DNA from: Pseudomonas sp. S09G 359
GTDB lineage: Bacteria > Pseudomonadota > Gammaproteobacteria > Pseudomonadales > Pseudomonadaceae
NCBI RefSeq assembly: GCF_002843605.1
Contig: NZ_CP025263.1
Location: 6,437,501-6,501,500 of the forward strand
DNA: 64,000 nucleotides
Direction of reading: 5' to 3'
Shown here: one piece after another, positions 17,884 through 26,798 of the stretch
Layout of the letters: every line of letters starts with the position of its first letter
Numbering within the stretch: position 1 is the stretch's first letter
The notes under the pieces: model-generated
What the model was told of the DNA's origin: nothing
The model's input: only the letters and a program-made list of their open reading frames with translations
The model's database searches: none
Made by a program: the position numbers and the translations under genes

Positions 17884-19182
17884 TTACAGAGCCTTCTCGA
17901 AAATCTTCGAATTACGCTGATAGTTGTACAGCGACGCCCGCGCCGATGGCAGCCGGTCAACCGTGCTCGGCACAAAGCCCCGCTCACGGAACCAGTGGGC
18001 GGTGCGCGTGGTAAGCACGAACAAGGTCTTCAAGCCCTGCGCCCGGGCACGGGTTTCGATGCGCTCCAGCAGCTCATCACCGCGCCCGCCATGGCGGTAT
18101 TCCGGGTTCACTGCCAGACACGCCAGCTCGCCTGCGTCCGAATCCGCGATCTGATACAACGCCGCGCAAGCGATGATCATGCCTTCGCGCTCGACCACAC
18201 TGAACTGTTCGATCTCACGCTCCAGCACTTCCCGTGAACGGCGTACCAGGATGCCCTGCTCTTCCAGCGGGCTGATCAGGTCGAGCAAGCCACCGACGTC
18301 TTCGATCGCCGCTTCACGCACCAGCTCGAACTGCTCCTGGGCCACCAGCGTACCGCCACCGTCGCGGGTGAACAGCTCGGTGAGCAAGGCACCGTCTTCG
18401 GCGTAGCTGACGATATGGCTGCGCCCTACTCCACCACGGCACGCCTCGGCCGCGGCGTCGAGCAATTCAGCCTGGTAGTTGTTGCCCAGGCGTTGCAGGT
18501 GCGCCGGCACTTGCTGAGGGCGCAGCTCGCGCACCAGGCGGCCATTTTCGTCGATCAGGCCCAAGTCGGCACCAAAGAGCAGCAGCTTGTCGGCACCCAG
18601 GTCGATGGCGGCGCGGGTGGCGACGTCTTCGCAGGCCAGGTTGAAGATCTCGCCGGTGGGCGAATAACCCAGTGGCGACAGCAGCACGATGGAGCGCTCA
18701 TCCAGCAGGCGGTTGATGCCCTTGCGGTCGACCCGGCGCACTTCGCCGGTGTGGTGGTAGTCAACGCCTTCCAATACACCGATAGGACGTGCCGTCACGA
18801 AATTACCGCTGGTCACGCGCAGGCGCGAGCCCTGCATCGGCGACGAGGCCATGTCCATCGACAGGCGCGCCTCGATGGCGATTCGCAGGTGGCCGACCGC
18901 GTCGATCACGCACTCCAGTGTCGCGGCATCAGTGATGCGCATGCCTTCGTGGTAAGTCGGGGTCAGGCCGCGTGCTTCAAGGCGTACCTCGATCTGCGGG
19001 CGCGAACCGTGCACCAGCACCAGCCGCACGCCCAGGCTGTGGAGCAGCACCAGGTCGTGGACGATATTGCCGAAGTTGGGATGTTCCACACCGTCGCCGG
19101 GCAGCATGACCACAAAGGTGCAGTCCCGGTGAGCGTTGATGTAGGGCGAAGCGTGACGAAGCCAATTGACGTATTCGGGCAT
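17884..19182 (-). CDS. argA: N-acetylglutamate synthase ArgA
   Basis: This enzyme makes N-acetylglutamate, the first step of arginine synthesis. The 432-residue two-domain protein has an N-terminal amino-acid-kinase-like domain (VLVHGSRPQIEVRLEARG near 56-73) that usually binds feedback arginine. A C-terminal GNAT acetyltransferase domain follows (CLAVNPEYRHGGRGDELLERIE near 363-384). Length and architecture match classical gamma-proteobacterial ArgA. argE lies upstream on the same strand, 133 bases away. Confidence 0.95.
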   Translation of the reverse strand: MPEYVNWLRHASPYINAHRDCTFVVMLPGDGVEHPNFGNIVHDLVLLHSLGVRLVLVHGSRPQIEVRLEARGLTPTYHEGMRITDAATLECVIDAVGHLRIAIEARLSMDMASSPMQGSRLRVTSGNFVTARPIGVLEGVDYHHTGEVRRVDRKGINRLLDERSIVLLSPLGYSPTGEIFNLACEDVATRAAIDLGADKLLLFGADLGLIDENGRLVRELRPQQVPAHLQRLGNNYQAELLDAAAEACRGGVGRSHIVSYAEDGALLTELFTRDGGGTLVAQEQFELVREAAIEDVGGLLDLISPLEEQGILVRRSREVLEREIEQFSVVEREGMIIACAALYQIADSDAGELACLAVNPEYRHGGRGDELLERIETRARAQGLKTLFVLTTRTAHWFRERGFVPSTVDRLPSARASLYNYQRNSKIFEKAL

Positions 19183-19315
19183 AACACCTGGGCCTGTAAT
19201 AAAAAGCAGCCGAAAAAGGATGAATCGTGAAAACGCACAGCGGGCTGATGGTTATCGTCGGAACAGGCTTGGCGACACGCTCGCTCTCCTTATGTACGAA
19301 TGGACTGGGGTTAAT

Positions 19316-20464
19316 TTATGCCGGCTTCAGGCAGTAATGCTCGATCAGTTCCCGCAATAGACGCACTGTAGGCGTCAAGCGTGACATTTCGAGGTACTCA
19401 CCCGGCTGGTGGGCGCAAGCGATATCGCCAGGGCCGAGCACCAGGGTTTCACAACCAAGGCGCTGAAGATAAGGTGCTTCGGTGCCGAACGCTACTGCTT
19501 CGGCACGATGGCCCGTCAATCGTTCCGCTACCCGCACCAACTCGGCGTCTTCGGCCTGCTCGAACGGCGGCACTTCAGGGAACAATGGCGCGTAATCGAT
19601 CTTGACTTGATGGCGTTCGGCCAAGGGTTCGAGCTTCTGCCGGATAGCGGCGCGCAACACTTGCGGGTCCATGCCCGGCAGCGGGCGCAAGTCGAACTCC
19701 AGGGAGCACTGGCCGCAGATGCGATTGGGGTTGTCGCCGCCATGGATACAGCCGAAGTTCATGGTCGGTTGCGGCACACTGAATTGCGGGTTGCGGTATT
19801 CACGCTGCCACGCCAGGCGCAGGCCACGCAGTTCACCGATGGCATCATGCATGGCTTCGAGGGCGCTATGGCCCAGGCTTGGGTCCGACGAATGGCCGCT
19901 GCGCCCGAGAATATCGATACGCTCCATCATCACGCCTTTGTGCAGGCGGATCGGCTTGAGGCCCGTCGGCTCGCCGATCACCGCCGCGCGGCCCAATGGG
20001 CGGCCGGCCTCGGCCAGCGCGCGGGCACCGGACATGGAGCTTTCTTCGTCACAGGTGGCGAGAATCAACAGCGGCTGCTTGAACGGCTGATCCAGCAGCG
20101 GCAACACGGCTTCAATCGCCAGGGCGAAAAAGCCCTTCATGTCGCAACTGCCCAACCCTACCCAGCGGCCGTCGACTTCCGTCAGTTTAAGCGGATCGGT
20201 CTTCCACAACGCCGCGTCATAAGGAACGGTATCGCTATGCCCGGCCAGCACCAGCCCGCCGGGCCCACTGCCAAAGCTGGCCAGCAGGTTGAACTTGCCG
20301 GGGCTGACTTGCTGGATGTCGATGGCAAACCCCAGGTCGCCCAGCCAACCGGCGAGCAAATCGATAACCGGGCGGTTGGTCTGGTCGAGAGACGCTTGGG
20401 TGCAACTGACCGACGGCGCGGCAATCAGCGCGGCGAACTGCTCTTTCATGGTGGGTAATGGCAT
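19316..20464 (-). CDS. argE: Acetylornithine deacetylase ArgE
   Basis: This M20-family zinc hydrolase releases ornithine from N-acetylornithine. The 382-residue protein shows the metal-binding motifs AGHSDTVPYD and GSCDMKGFFALA, the catalytic ATCDEESSMSGA, and a terminal CAHQPGEYLEMS histidine. The start at 20464 (MPLPTMKEQF) has a GAGAG site upstream; the open frame runs on for 39 more codons without family similarity. It is divergent from the CYTH gene and upstream of argA, as in other pseudomonads. Confidence 0.93.
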   Translation of the reverse strand: MPLPTMKEQFAALIAAPSVSCTQASLDQTNRPVIDLLAGWLGDLGFAIDIQQVSPGKFNLLASFGSGPGGLVLAGHSDTVPYDAALWKTDPLKLTEVDGRWVGLGSCDMKGFFALAIEAVLPLLDQPFKQPLLILATCDEESSMSGARALAEAGRPLGRAAVIGEPTGLKPIRLHKGVMMERIDILGRSGHSSDPSLGHSALEAMHDAIGELRGLRLAWQREYRNPQFSVPQPTMNFGCIHGGDNPNRICGQCSLEFDLRPLPGMDPQVLRAAIRQKLEPLAERHQVKIDYAPLFPEVPPFEQAEDAELVRVAERLTGHRAEAVAFGTEAPYLQRLGCETLVLGPGDIACAHQPGEYLEMSRLTPTVRLLRELIEHYCLKPA

Positions 20465-20622
20465 GCGCGGTCTCTCAACTTCCCGGATGAGCCCCACTAT
20501 AGAGCCATCTGCACGACACAATAAACCGTTGCGGCACGTTGCCGGGCTCAGTCCTGTACACTGCACGACCTTGGCAGCCACTCTTTTTCCCGGCTGCGCT
20601 CCCGATCCTGGATTTTCCGGCC

Positions 20623-21990
20623 ATGCAGAAAGAAACCGAAATCAAGCTCCGCGTCAGCCGCGAAACACTCGCCGCGCTGCGTGAGCACCCGCTACTGAAA
20701 AAACGCAACAAAAGTGGCTGGGAACGCCGTGAGTTGATGAACCAGTATTTCGACACCCCCGAGCGCGACCTGGCCCAGGCCAAGGTTGCCCTGCGCCTGC
20801 GCAAGGACGGTGATGAAATCATCCAGACCCTCAAGACCCGTGGCCAGAGCGTCGCCGGCTTGTCGGAACGCAATGAGTACAACTGGGACCTGCCCAAAGC
20901 CAAGCTCGACGTGAAGAAACTCGACGGCGAATGCTGGCCCGAGCAACTGGCCGAGCTGGACAAAAAAACCCTCAAGCCGATCTTCACCACCGATTTCGTG
21001 CGCGAACGCGCCGAAATCGCCTGGGGCCGTGGCAAGGCCAAAGTCGTGATCGAGGCCGCCCTGGACCTGGGCCATGTGGTGGTCGGCAAGCAGAAGGAAG
21101 AAATCTGCGAGCTGGAACTGGAACTGCGCGAAGGCGAGCCGGCTGCCCTGCTGGAACTGGCCGCGGAGCTGGCCGCCACCCTGGCCCTGATGCCGTGTGA
21201 CATCAGCAAGGCCGAGCGCGGCTACCGCCTCTACGACGCCAGCAGCTACTCGCTGAGCCTGCCCGCACCGGCGATCCACGCCGAAATGCCGCTGGATGAT
21301 GCCTTCGCCGCGATCATGTGGCACCTGCTGGGCAGCAGCCAGCGCCTGGCCGAGCAATATCGTTTCAATGGCCACTGGCGCCTGTTGCAGGACTGGGTGG
21401 ATAACCTCGGCGAACTGCGCGCCCTGATCGGCAGCCTCGGCCAGGCCGCACCGCGTCAATCCACCAGCGAACTGCGCAGCGCACTGGATGCCCTGCTGGA
21501 AGACTGGCGCCCATTGGTCCAGGCCGGTGATGACGATGAAGACATTCGCAAAGCCGCGCCGGAGCAATTCGTCGAAGAATTGGACGACGTGCGCTGGGGC
21601 CTGTTCTCACTGAACCTGTCGCGTTGGCTGCTGGCCCGCACCTGGACGGCCGACCGCAACGTGCGTGGAAACCGCCAGGGTGCCGCGCAAATCACCAACT
21701 GGCTGCCGCGCCTGCTGGCGGACGATGCCGTCGCCCTGCAACTGCCGCGCTACCAGCAGCAACCGGAAGACCTCGCCGAGCAGCTGCCGCGCATCGAGCG
21801 CATCCAGGCCTGGCTGCACCACGCGCGTCACGTGGTCGACATCGCGGAAATGGACCGCCTGTACGGCGAGCTGAACAAGCTGGTGCAACTGGCCAACCAG
21901 CCGATCACCGACGAATCGCTGGATGCGCGTATGCATCAGGCGATTGCGGTGTATCAGAACCGTGCGTGGAAGACTTTGCTGCGCCTGTAA
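20623..21990 (+). CDS. CYTH-CHAD domain protein (YgiF-like inorganic triphosphatase)
   Basis: The N-terminal CYTH domain (residues 1 to about 200) begins MQKETEIKLRVS with the ExExK signature at Glu4-Glu6-Lys8 and contains the metal/phosphate-binding charged strands LRLRKDGDEIIQTLKTRG. The C-terminal half is a helical CHAD domain rich in His and Arg (QAWLHHARHVVDIAEMDRLYGELN). E. coli YgiF of this architecture hydrolyses inorganic triphosphate, so the same activity is likely. The start at 20623 is chosen because the signature sits at the very N-terminus; a 28-codon upstream extension is possible. The protein is 455 residues and cytosolic. Confidence 0.85.
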   Translation: MQKETEIKLRVSRETLAALREHPLLKKRNKSGWERRELMNQYFDTPERDLAQAKVALRLRKDGDEIIQTLKTRGQSVAGLSERNEYNWDLPKAKLDVKKLDGECWPEQLAELDKKTLKPIFTTDFVRERAEIAWGRGKAKVVIEAALDLGHVVVGKQKEEICELELELREGEPAALLELAAELAATLALMPCDISKAERGYRLYDASSYSLSLPAPAIHAEMPLDDAFAAIMWHLLGSSQRLAEQYRFNGHWRLLQDWVDNLGELRALIGSLGQAAPRQSTSELRSALDALLEDWRPLVQAGDDDEDIRKAAPEQFVEELDDVRWGLFSLNLSRWLLARTWTADRNVRGNRQGAAQITNWLPRLLADDAVALQLPRYQQQPEDLAEQLPRIERIQAWLHHARHVVDIAEMDRLYGELNKLVQLANQPITDESLDARMHQAIAVYQNRAWKTLLRL

Positions 21991-21997
21991 GATCGCC

Positions 21998-22086
21998 ATC
22001 GGGGGCAAGCCCCCTCCCACATTGGATTGGGTTCACAACTTTCTATTTGTGAACACAGTCAGTGTAGGAGGGGGCTTGCCCCCGAT
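21998..22086. repeat. REP doublet, GGGGGC family
   Basis: Inverted arms ATCGGGGGCAAGCCCC... and ...GGGGCTTGCCCCCGAT lie between the convergent CYTH gene and the Lrp gene. The spacer holds its own 8-bp hairpin GTTCACAA / TTGTGAAC at 22031-22054. Confidence 0.9.
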
Positions 22087-22099
22087 AGGGCCGGCCCTG

Positions 22100-22570
22100 T
22101 CAGCGCAATACTGGCAGGCTGGTAGTAGACTTGATCTCCGACAACGCCACAATCGAATTGACCTCCTGAATCCCCGGCACCATCGACAGCTTGTCGAAGA
22201 AAAACCGCTCGTACGCCTCGATATCCGATGCCACGATACGCAGCAGAAAATCCACCGCCCCCATCAGCACGTAACACTCCAACACCTCCGGAAACCCGCG
22301 AATCGCCTCGGTGAACTCGGTGAAGTTGGATCGGCCGTGGGCGTTGAGTTTCACTTCGGCAAAGATCTGCGTATTCAGGCCGATTTTCTTGCGATCCAAC
22401 AGCGTAACCTGGCCCCGGATCACGCCCTCTTCCTTGAGTCGCTGGATGCGCCGCCAGCACGGCGACTGGGACAGGCCGACCTGTTCGGCAATCTGTGCAC
22501 TGGAGAGCGAGGCATCCTCTTGCAGCAGGGCCAGGATGCGGCGGTCGTAGGCGTCCAAGTCGCTTTGCAT
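22100..22570 (-). CDS. Lrp/AsnC family transcriptional regulator
   Basis: This 156-residue regulator has an N-terminal winged helix-turn-helix (DRRILALLQEDASLSSAQIAEQVGLSQ, WRRIQRLKEEGVIRG). The C-terminal RAM/ACT-like ligand domain includes VLECYVLMGAVDFLLRIV. Such proteins form octamers and often sense amino acids. It is divergent from a small gene of unknown function at 22698, and the gap contains AT-rich inverted repeats that could be its own operator. The ligand cannot be named. Confidence 0.92.
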   Translation of the reverse strand: MQSDLDAYDRRILALLQEDASLSSAQIAEQVGLSQSPCWRRIQRLKEEGVIRGQVTLLDRKKIGLNTQIFAEVKLNAHGRSNFTEFTEAIRGFPEVLECYVLMGAVDFLLRIVASDIEAYERFFFDKLSMVPGIQEVNSIVALSEIKSTTSLPVLR

Positions 22571-22599
22571 AAAAATACCTTCAATGTTGAATATCTTGA

Positions 22600-22643
22600 A
22601 TTAACTTAATCGAATTATCGCCAATAAGGCTTACTTTCGATAA
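22600..22643. promoter_or_regulatory. Candidate Lrp-type operator in divergent gap
   Basis: ATTAA-C-TTAAT at 22600-22610 and TTATCG...CGATAA arms at 22615-22643 lie in an AT-rich stretch between the Lrp gene and the gene at 22698. Autoregulation or control of the divergent gene is inferred from position. Confidence 0.35.
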
Positions 22644-22697
22644 GAAATCTCCGATGCGCCATGTAAAAATTTCTCCAGTCGAACTTGGAGAGTCAGC

Positions 22698-23036
22698 ATG
22701 TACGCCGTCGAAACCACCCCGCCTGCCACCCGCGTCGATGCCTGGGCCGTCAACAATGCCCATTGCCAAGCGCTCTATCAGATCGTCGCCGAGGCTGAGC
22801 CCGACGTACTCTGCCGTGTGCTCAACTACTTTGCCTTGCAGTTCCTGACGCCCAGTCAGGTCACCGTGACCCGCCACAACGACCTGCTGCACATCGACAT
22901 CGTGATGGATGGCCTGAGCTGGCACCGCGCCCAGGTGATCGGTGAAAAGATTCGAAACCTGATCAGCGTCTGCGCGCTGGAGTTGCGCCCAGCCGATTCC
23001 ATGGGGCTTACGGCGCTGGCTACGGCAGCTCGGTAA
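22698..23036 (+). CDS. Conserved hypothetical protein, small alpha/beta fold
   Basis: I do not recognise a named family for this 112-residue soluble protein. It has no signal peptide or membrane segment. The pattern of alternating strands and helices in LLHIDIVMDGLSWHRAQVIGEKIRNLISVCALELR resembles a small ACT-like regulatory fold, but this is only an impression. GGAGAG lies upstream of the start. Its position divergent from an Lrp regulator and 80 bases before the secretion-type ATPase suggests Lrp control, perhaps amino-acid related. The coding character (codon bias, ribosome site) is convincing. Confidence 0.7.
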   Translation: MYAVETTPPATRVDAWAVNNAHCQALYQIVAEAEPDVLCRVLNYFALQFLTPSQVTVTRHNDLLHIDIVMDGLSWHRAQVIGEKIRNLISVCALELRPADSMGLTALATAAR

Positions 23037-23116
23037 AAGCCTGCAATACACCCTGGGAGGCGGATATGCGCGGGCTGACTAGCCTGGGATTTACGTCCCA
23101 GCCCCAGGAAGCCCTC

Positions 23117-24796
23117 ATGCCCGTTGATCAACGATTGGAACTGCAGCAGCTGTTACCGGCTTTGGTCGATGCGGGGCTGATCACGCCTGAGGTTGCGCAG
23201 CGCCTGTCGGCCCAGCCCGCCAACAACGCCCGGCACCCGCTGGAGTGCATCGCCGCCGAGGGGCCCTGCCTGGAAACCCTGACCCATTGGCTGGCCCAGC
23301 ATGCGGGGCAACCCTATCTGCGTATTGACCCGCTGAAGATCGACGCGGCGAAGATGGTGCCGCTGATGTCCTATGCATTCGCCCAACGCCACGCCATCCT
23401 TGCGGTGGCGGTGGACGCGCAAACCGTCACCATCGCCAGCGCCCAGCCCCACCTCACGAGTTGGGAAGCCGGGCTTGCACAGGTGCTCAAGCGCTCGATC
23501 ACGCGCGTGGTTGCCAACCCCCAGGAAATTCAACGCTGTATCGGCGAGTTCTACCGGCTGGCGAAGTCCGTCAGCGGTGCAGATCAAAAGGCGGCCCCTC
23601 AAGGGGTTGCCGACCTGCTCAACATCGGTGCCACCGACCAGGAGCCGGACGCCAATGACGCGCATATCGTCAATATCGTCGACTGGCTGCTGCAGTACGC
23701 GTTCGGCCAGCGGGCCAGCGATATTCATATCGAGCCGTGCCGTGAGCAGGGCCGCGTACGTTTTCGCATTGATGGGCTGCTGCACGACGTCTATCAGTTC
23801 CCGCCCCAGGTCACGGTGGCAGTGGTCAGCCGCCTGAAAAGCCTGGGCCGCATGAACGTGGCGGAAAAACGCAAGCCCCAGGACGGCCGCGTCAAGACCA
23901 AAAGCCCAACGGGTACGGAAGTTGAGCTGCGCCTTTCAACCCTGCCCACCGCCTTTGGCGAAAAACTGGTGATGCGGATTTTCGACCCACAGGTGCTGCT
24001 CAAGGACTTTGACCAGCTTGGCCTCTCCCTTGAAGACCAGCAACGCTGGCATGCCATGACGCGCCAGACCAATGGCATCATCCTGGTCACCGGGCCAACC
24101 GGCTCAGGCAAGACCAGCACCCTCTACACCACGCTCAAGCAACTGGCGACCCGGGAGGTCAACCTGTGCACGGTGGAAGACCCGATCGAGATGGTCGAGC
24201 CGGCGTTCAACCAGATGCAGGTGCAGCACAATATCGACCTGACGTTTGCCAGCGGCGTCCGCGCCCTGCTGCGCCAGGACCCGGACATCATCATGATCGG
24301 CGAGATCCGCGACCAGGAAACCGCAGAAATGGCGATCCAGGCCGCACTGACCGGGCATTTGGTGCTATCGACCCTGCATACCAACGACGCCCCCGGCGCT
24401 ATCAGCCGCCTGCAGGAATTAGGCATTGCGCATTATTTGATCAAGGCCACGTTGCTGGGCGTGATGGCGCAGCGCTTGGTGAGGCTGTTGTGCCCGCATT
24501 GCAAGCGCGTGGCGGGTGAAACCCATGAGGCGATTGGCTGCGTGGAATGCAGGCACAGCGGTTACCGGGGCCGCGCCGGGCTCTACGAGGTCATGGTACT
24601 GGACGAAGACCTCAAGGCACTGATCACACCCGGCGCCGACGTTCAGGCCCTGCGCCAGGCGGCCATCAACCAGGGCATGTGCAGCCTGCGCATGGCCGGC
24701 CTGCAAAAGGTCAAGGCGGGGCTGACCACACAGGTGGAGGTACTGCGGGTAACCCCCGGGGATTCAGTAACAAATCCTTTTATTGTTGCGCGGTGA
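23117..24796 (+). CDS. GspE/PilB-type secretion ATPase, orphan
   Basis: This cytoplasmic AAA-like ATPase of type II secretion/type IV pilus machines has 559 residues. An N-terminal MshEN-like region (1 to about 150) precedes the catalytic core. Walker A GPTGSGKT is at 326-333, the Asp box at about 351-357 (TVEDPIE), Walker B DPDIIMIGEIRD at about 389-400, and the His box TGHLVLSTLHTNDA at about 412-425. A zinc tetracysteine CPHC (459-462) and CVEC (475-478) follows. The start at 23117 has AGGAAG upstream. No secretin, pseudopilin or platform protein gene is beside it, so its partners must be elsewhere. Confidence 0.88.
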   Translation: MPVDQRLELQQLLPALVDAGLITPEVAQRLSAQPANNARHPLECIAAEGPCLETLTHWLAQHAGQPYLRIDPLKIDAAKMVPLMSYAFAQRHAILAVAVDAQTVTIASAQPHLTSWEAGLAQVLKRSITRVVANPQEIQRCIGEFYRLAKSVSGADQKAAPQGVADLLNIGATDQEPDANDAHIVNIVDWLLQYAFGQRASDIHIEPCREQGRVRFRIDGLLHDVYQFPPQVTVAVVSRLKSLGRMNVAEKRKPQDGRVKTKSPTGTEVELRLSTLPTAFGEKLVMRIFDPQVLLKDFDQLGLSLEDQQRWHAMTRQTNGIILVTGPTGSGKTSTLYTTLKQLATREVNLCTVEDPIEMVEPAFNQMQVQHNIDLTFASGVRALLRQDPDIIMIGEIRDQETAEMAIQAALTGHLVLSTLHTNDAPGAISRLQELGIAHYLIKATLLGVMAQRLVRLLCPHCKRVAGETHEAIGCVECRHSGYRGRAGLYEVMVLDEDLKALITPGADVQALRQAAINQGMCSLRMAGLQKVKAGLTTQVEVLRVTPGDSVTNPFIVAR

Positions 24797-24873
24797 ATCC
24801 GTTCTTATCGGTGACAACACCGTTACAATCGGGCCAATGTCATTTCACTGACACCATCAGATAAGGAATCGCT

Positions 24874-25794
24874 ATGCAGATCGGAACCGTACTGCTTCTT
24901 TTCGTGGGCTTGGCCATCGCCATCCTGTTCATGGGCTTCAAGGTGGTACCCCAAGGCTACCAGTGGACAGTCGAGCGTTTCGGCCGCTACACCAATACCC
25001 TCAAACCAGGCCTGAACATCATTATCCCGGTCATGGACCGCATCGGCCGCAAGATCAACGTGATGGAAAGCGTGCTGGATATTCCACCGCAGGAAGTGAT
25101 CACCGCCGACAACGCCACCGTGCAGATCGACGCCGTATGCTTCTTCCAGGTGGTCAATACCGCCCAGGCCGCCTACGAGGTCAACAACCTCGAACACGCC
25201 ATCCGCAACCTGCTGCAAACCAATATCCGTACCGTGCTTGGCTCCATGGAGCTGGATGCCATGCTCAGCCAGCGTGACGGCATCAACGAAAAACTCCTGA
25301 AAACCGTGGACGAAGCCACGGCACCATGGGGTATCAAGATCACCCGTATCGAGATCAAGGACATCAGCCCACCCGCCGACCTGATGGCCGCCATGTCGGG
25401 CCAGATGAAAGCAGAACGTATCAAGCGCGCACAAATCCTTGAAGCCGAAGGCTTGCGAGCGTCGGCGATCTTGACCGCCGAAGGTAAAAAGCAGGCGCAG
25501 ATCCTTGAAGCTGAAGGTAGCCGCCAGGCAGCCTTTCTCGAATCTGAAGCCCGCGAGCGTCAAGCTGAAGCTGAAGCCCGCGCCACCCAAGTGGTGTCGG
25601 AGGCGATTGCCTCGGGCAACGTGCAGGCGGTCAACTACTTCGTCGCGCAAAAATACATCGACGCCCTGGGCAAGCTGGCTTCGGCCAACAACAGCAAGGT
25701 CATCCTGATGCCACTCGAAGCCAGCCAGGTGATTGGTGCAGTCGGTGGTATCGGCGAGATCGTCAAGGCAACGTTCGACAGCAAGAAAGGCTGA
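24874..25794 (+). CDS. SPFH/Band 7 protein (stomatin/QmcA-like)
   Basis: This membrane-anchored protein has 306 residues. One N-terminal transmembrane segment (residues about 4-22) precedes an SPFH domain ([32 protein letters not shown] onward). A long alanine/glutamate-rich coiled coil ([21 protein letters not shown]...) drives oligomer formation. Partner NfeD follows immediately, the usual bacterial stomatin arrangement. Members organise membrane microdomains and FtsH-type proteolysis; the precise role here is not known. Confidence 0.9.
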   Translation: MQIGTVLLLFVGLAIAILFMGFKVVPQGYQWTVERFGRYTNTLKPGLNIIIPVMDRIGRKINVMESVLDIPPQEVITADNATVQIDAVCFFQVVNTAQAAYEVNNLEHAIRNLLQTNIRTVLGSMELDAMLSQRDGINEKLLKTVDEATAPWGIKITRIEIKDISPPADLMAAMSGQMKAERIKRAQILEAEGLRASAILTAEGKKQAQILEAEGSRQAAFLESEARERQAEAEARATQVVSEAIASGNVQAVNYFVAQKYIDALGKLASANNSKVILMPLEASQVIGAVGGIGEIVKATFDSKKG

Positions 25795-25804
25795 GGCCAA
25801 CGCC

Positions 25805-26251
25805 ATGTGGGATTTCCTGCAGCATTTGTCATTCTGGGATTGGCTGGCGCTGGGCACGGTGCTGCTGATACTTGAGGTATTTGGCGCCGGCGGTTACCTG
25901 CTGTGGATGGGTATCGCGGCGGCGGCAGTGGGTGTGATCAAGTTTTTGGTTCCGCCACTGGGGTTGGAATGGCAGCTGCTGCTGTTTGCGGTGTTGTCGA
26001 TACTGACGGCGGTGTATTGGTGGAAACGCCAACGCAGCAGCGCCAAAGCCAGTGACCAGCCGGGTTTGAACGAGCGTGGCTCCGAGCTGATCGGTCGCAC
26101 CTTCGTGGTGCATCAGGCAATTGTGGAGGGCCGGGGTAAGGTCAAAGTAGGTGATGGCGTGTGGATGGTCACCGGCCCCGACAGCCCTGTAGGCGCTCAA
26201 GTACGGGTGGTTGGCCAGGAAGGGGTGATCTTGAAGGTTGAAACTGTTTAG
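25805..26251 (+). CDS. NfeD family membrane protein
   Basis: This short NfeD protein (148 residues) has two to three hydrophobic segments in the first 75 residues (WLALGTVLLILEVFG, LWMGIAAAAVGVIKFLV, LLLFAVLSILTAVYWW). A C-terminal OB-fold domain of about 65 residues follows (ELIGRTFVVHQAIVEGRGKVKVGDGVW). It starts ten bases after the SPFH gene, and such pairs act together in the inner membrane. I start it at MWDFLQ (25805), where the membrane segment begins, not at an earlier in-frame codon inside the SPFH gene. Confidence 0.9.
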   Translation: MWDFLQHLSFWDWLALGTVLLILEVFGAGGYLLWMGIAAAAVGVIKFLVPPLGLEWQLLLFAVLSILTAVYWWKRQRSSAKASDQPGLNERGSELIGRTFVVHQAIVEGRGKVKVGDGVWMVTGPDSPVGAQVRVVGQEGVILKVETV

Positions 26252-26320
26252 TCGGCTAGGGAACTCGGCTGGCCTAACTACAATCATAAAGTACAGATAA
26301 CCCACCCGGAGTCACCCATC

Positions 26321-26635
26321 ATGCGTCTTAAATATGCTGTCGCAACCCTTGCTGTGCTTTCCCTCCCTGTCGGTTCAGCGATGGCCGACAGTTTCTGGCG
26401 CAATGTCATCTCGTCGGGCGCCACTACCGGCTCGACGTACCTGACCTTCAAGGACCACAAACTGGTGGTCGCCGCCCAGGACGACGCAGGCAGCTTTGTT
26501 GCCAGCGACGGCGGCATCCGTGGCCCGTACCTGGAAGCCGCGATGCAGAAAGTGCGTGCGGATAACCCAGGACTGCAAGCCACGGACATGGAATTGGCCA
26601 ATGCCATCCTGGCGAAAAACGCCGTCACCGAGTGA
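26321..26635 (+). CDS. DUF2388 domain-containing periplasmic protein
   Basis: This small exported protein (104 residues) has a clear signal peptide (MRLKYAVATLAVLSLPVGSAMA-DS). The mature part SFWRNVISSGATTGSTYLTFKDHKLVVAAQDDAGSFVASDG and the C-terminal LQATDMELANAILA match the DUF2388 family common in pseudomonads. The function is unknown; relatives are usually found singly or in tandem. A perfect terminator follows within 20 bases, so it is probably monocistronic. Confidence 0.82.
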   Translation: MRLKYAVATLAVLSLPVGSAMADSFWRNVISSGATTGSTYLTFKDHKLVVAAQDDAGSFVASDGGIRGPYLEAAMQKVRADNPGLQATDMELANAILAKNAVTE

Positions 26636-26651
26636 TTTTCTCGCTCTGAAG

Positions 26652-26679
26652 AATGCCGCTGATACAGCGGCATTTTTTT
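26652..26679 (+). terminator. Rho-independent terminator after the DUF2388 gene
   Basis: A perfect 10-bp stem AATGCCGCTG / CAGCGGCATT with a three-base loop is followed by a run of T. Confidence 0.93.
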
Positions 26680-26798
26680 GCCCGCAACATGACGATTCAT
26701 TCACGCACGACAGGCTATATTCAGTCGGACCGTGCAACCATGTCGGTACTGCTACCTCGCCTACTCATCGCCAACCTGAAACGGATGCCTTCGTCGTT

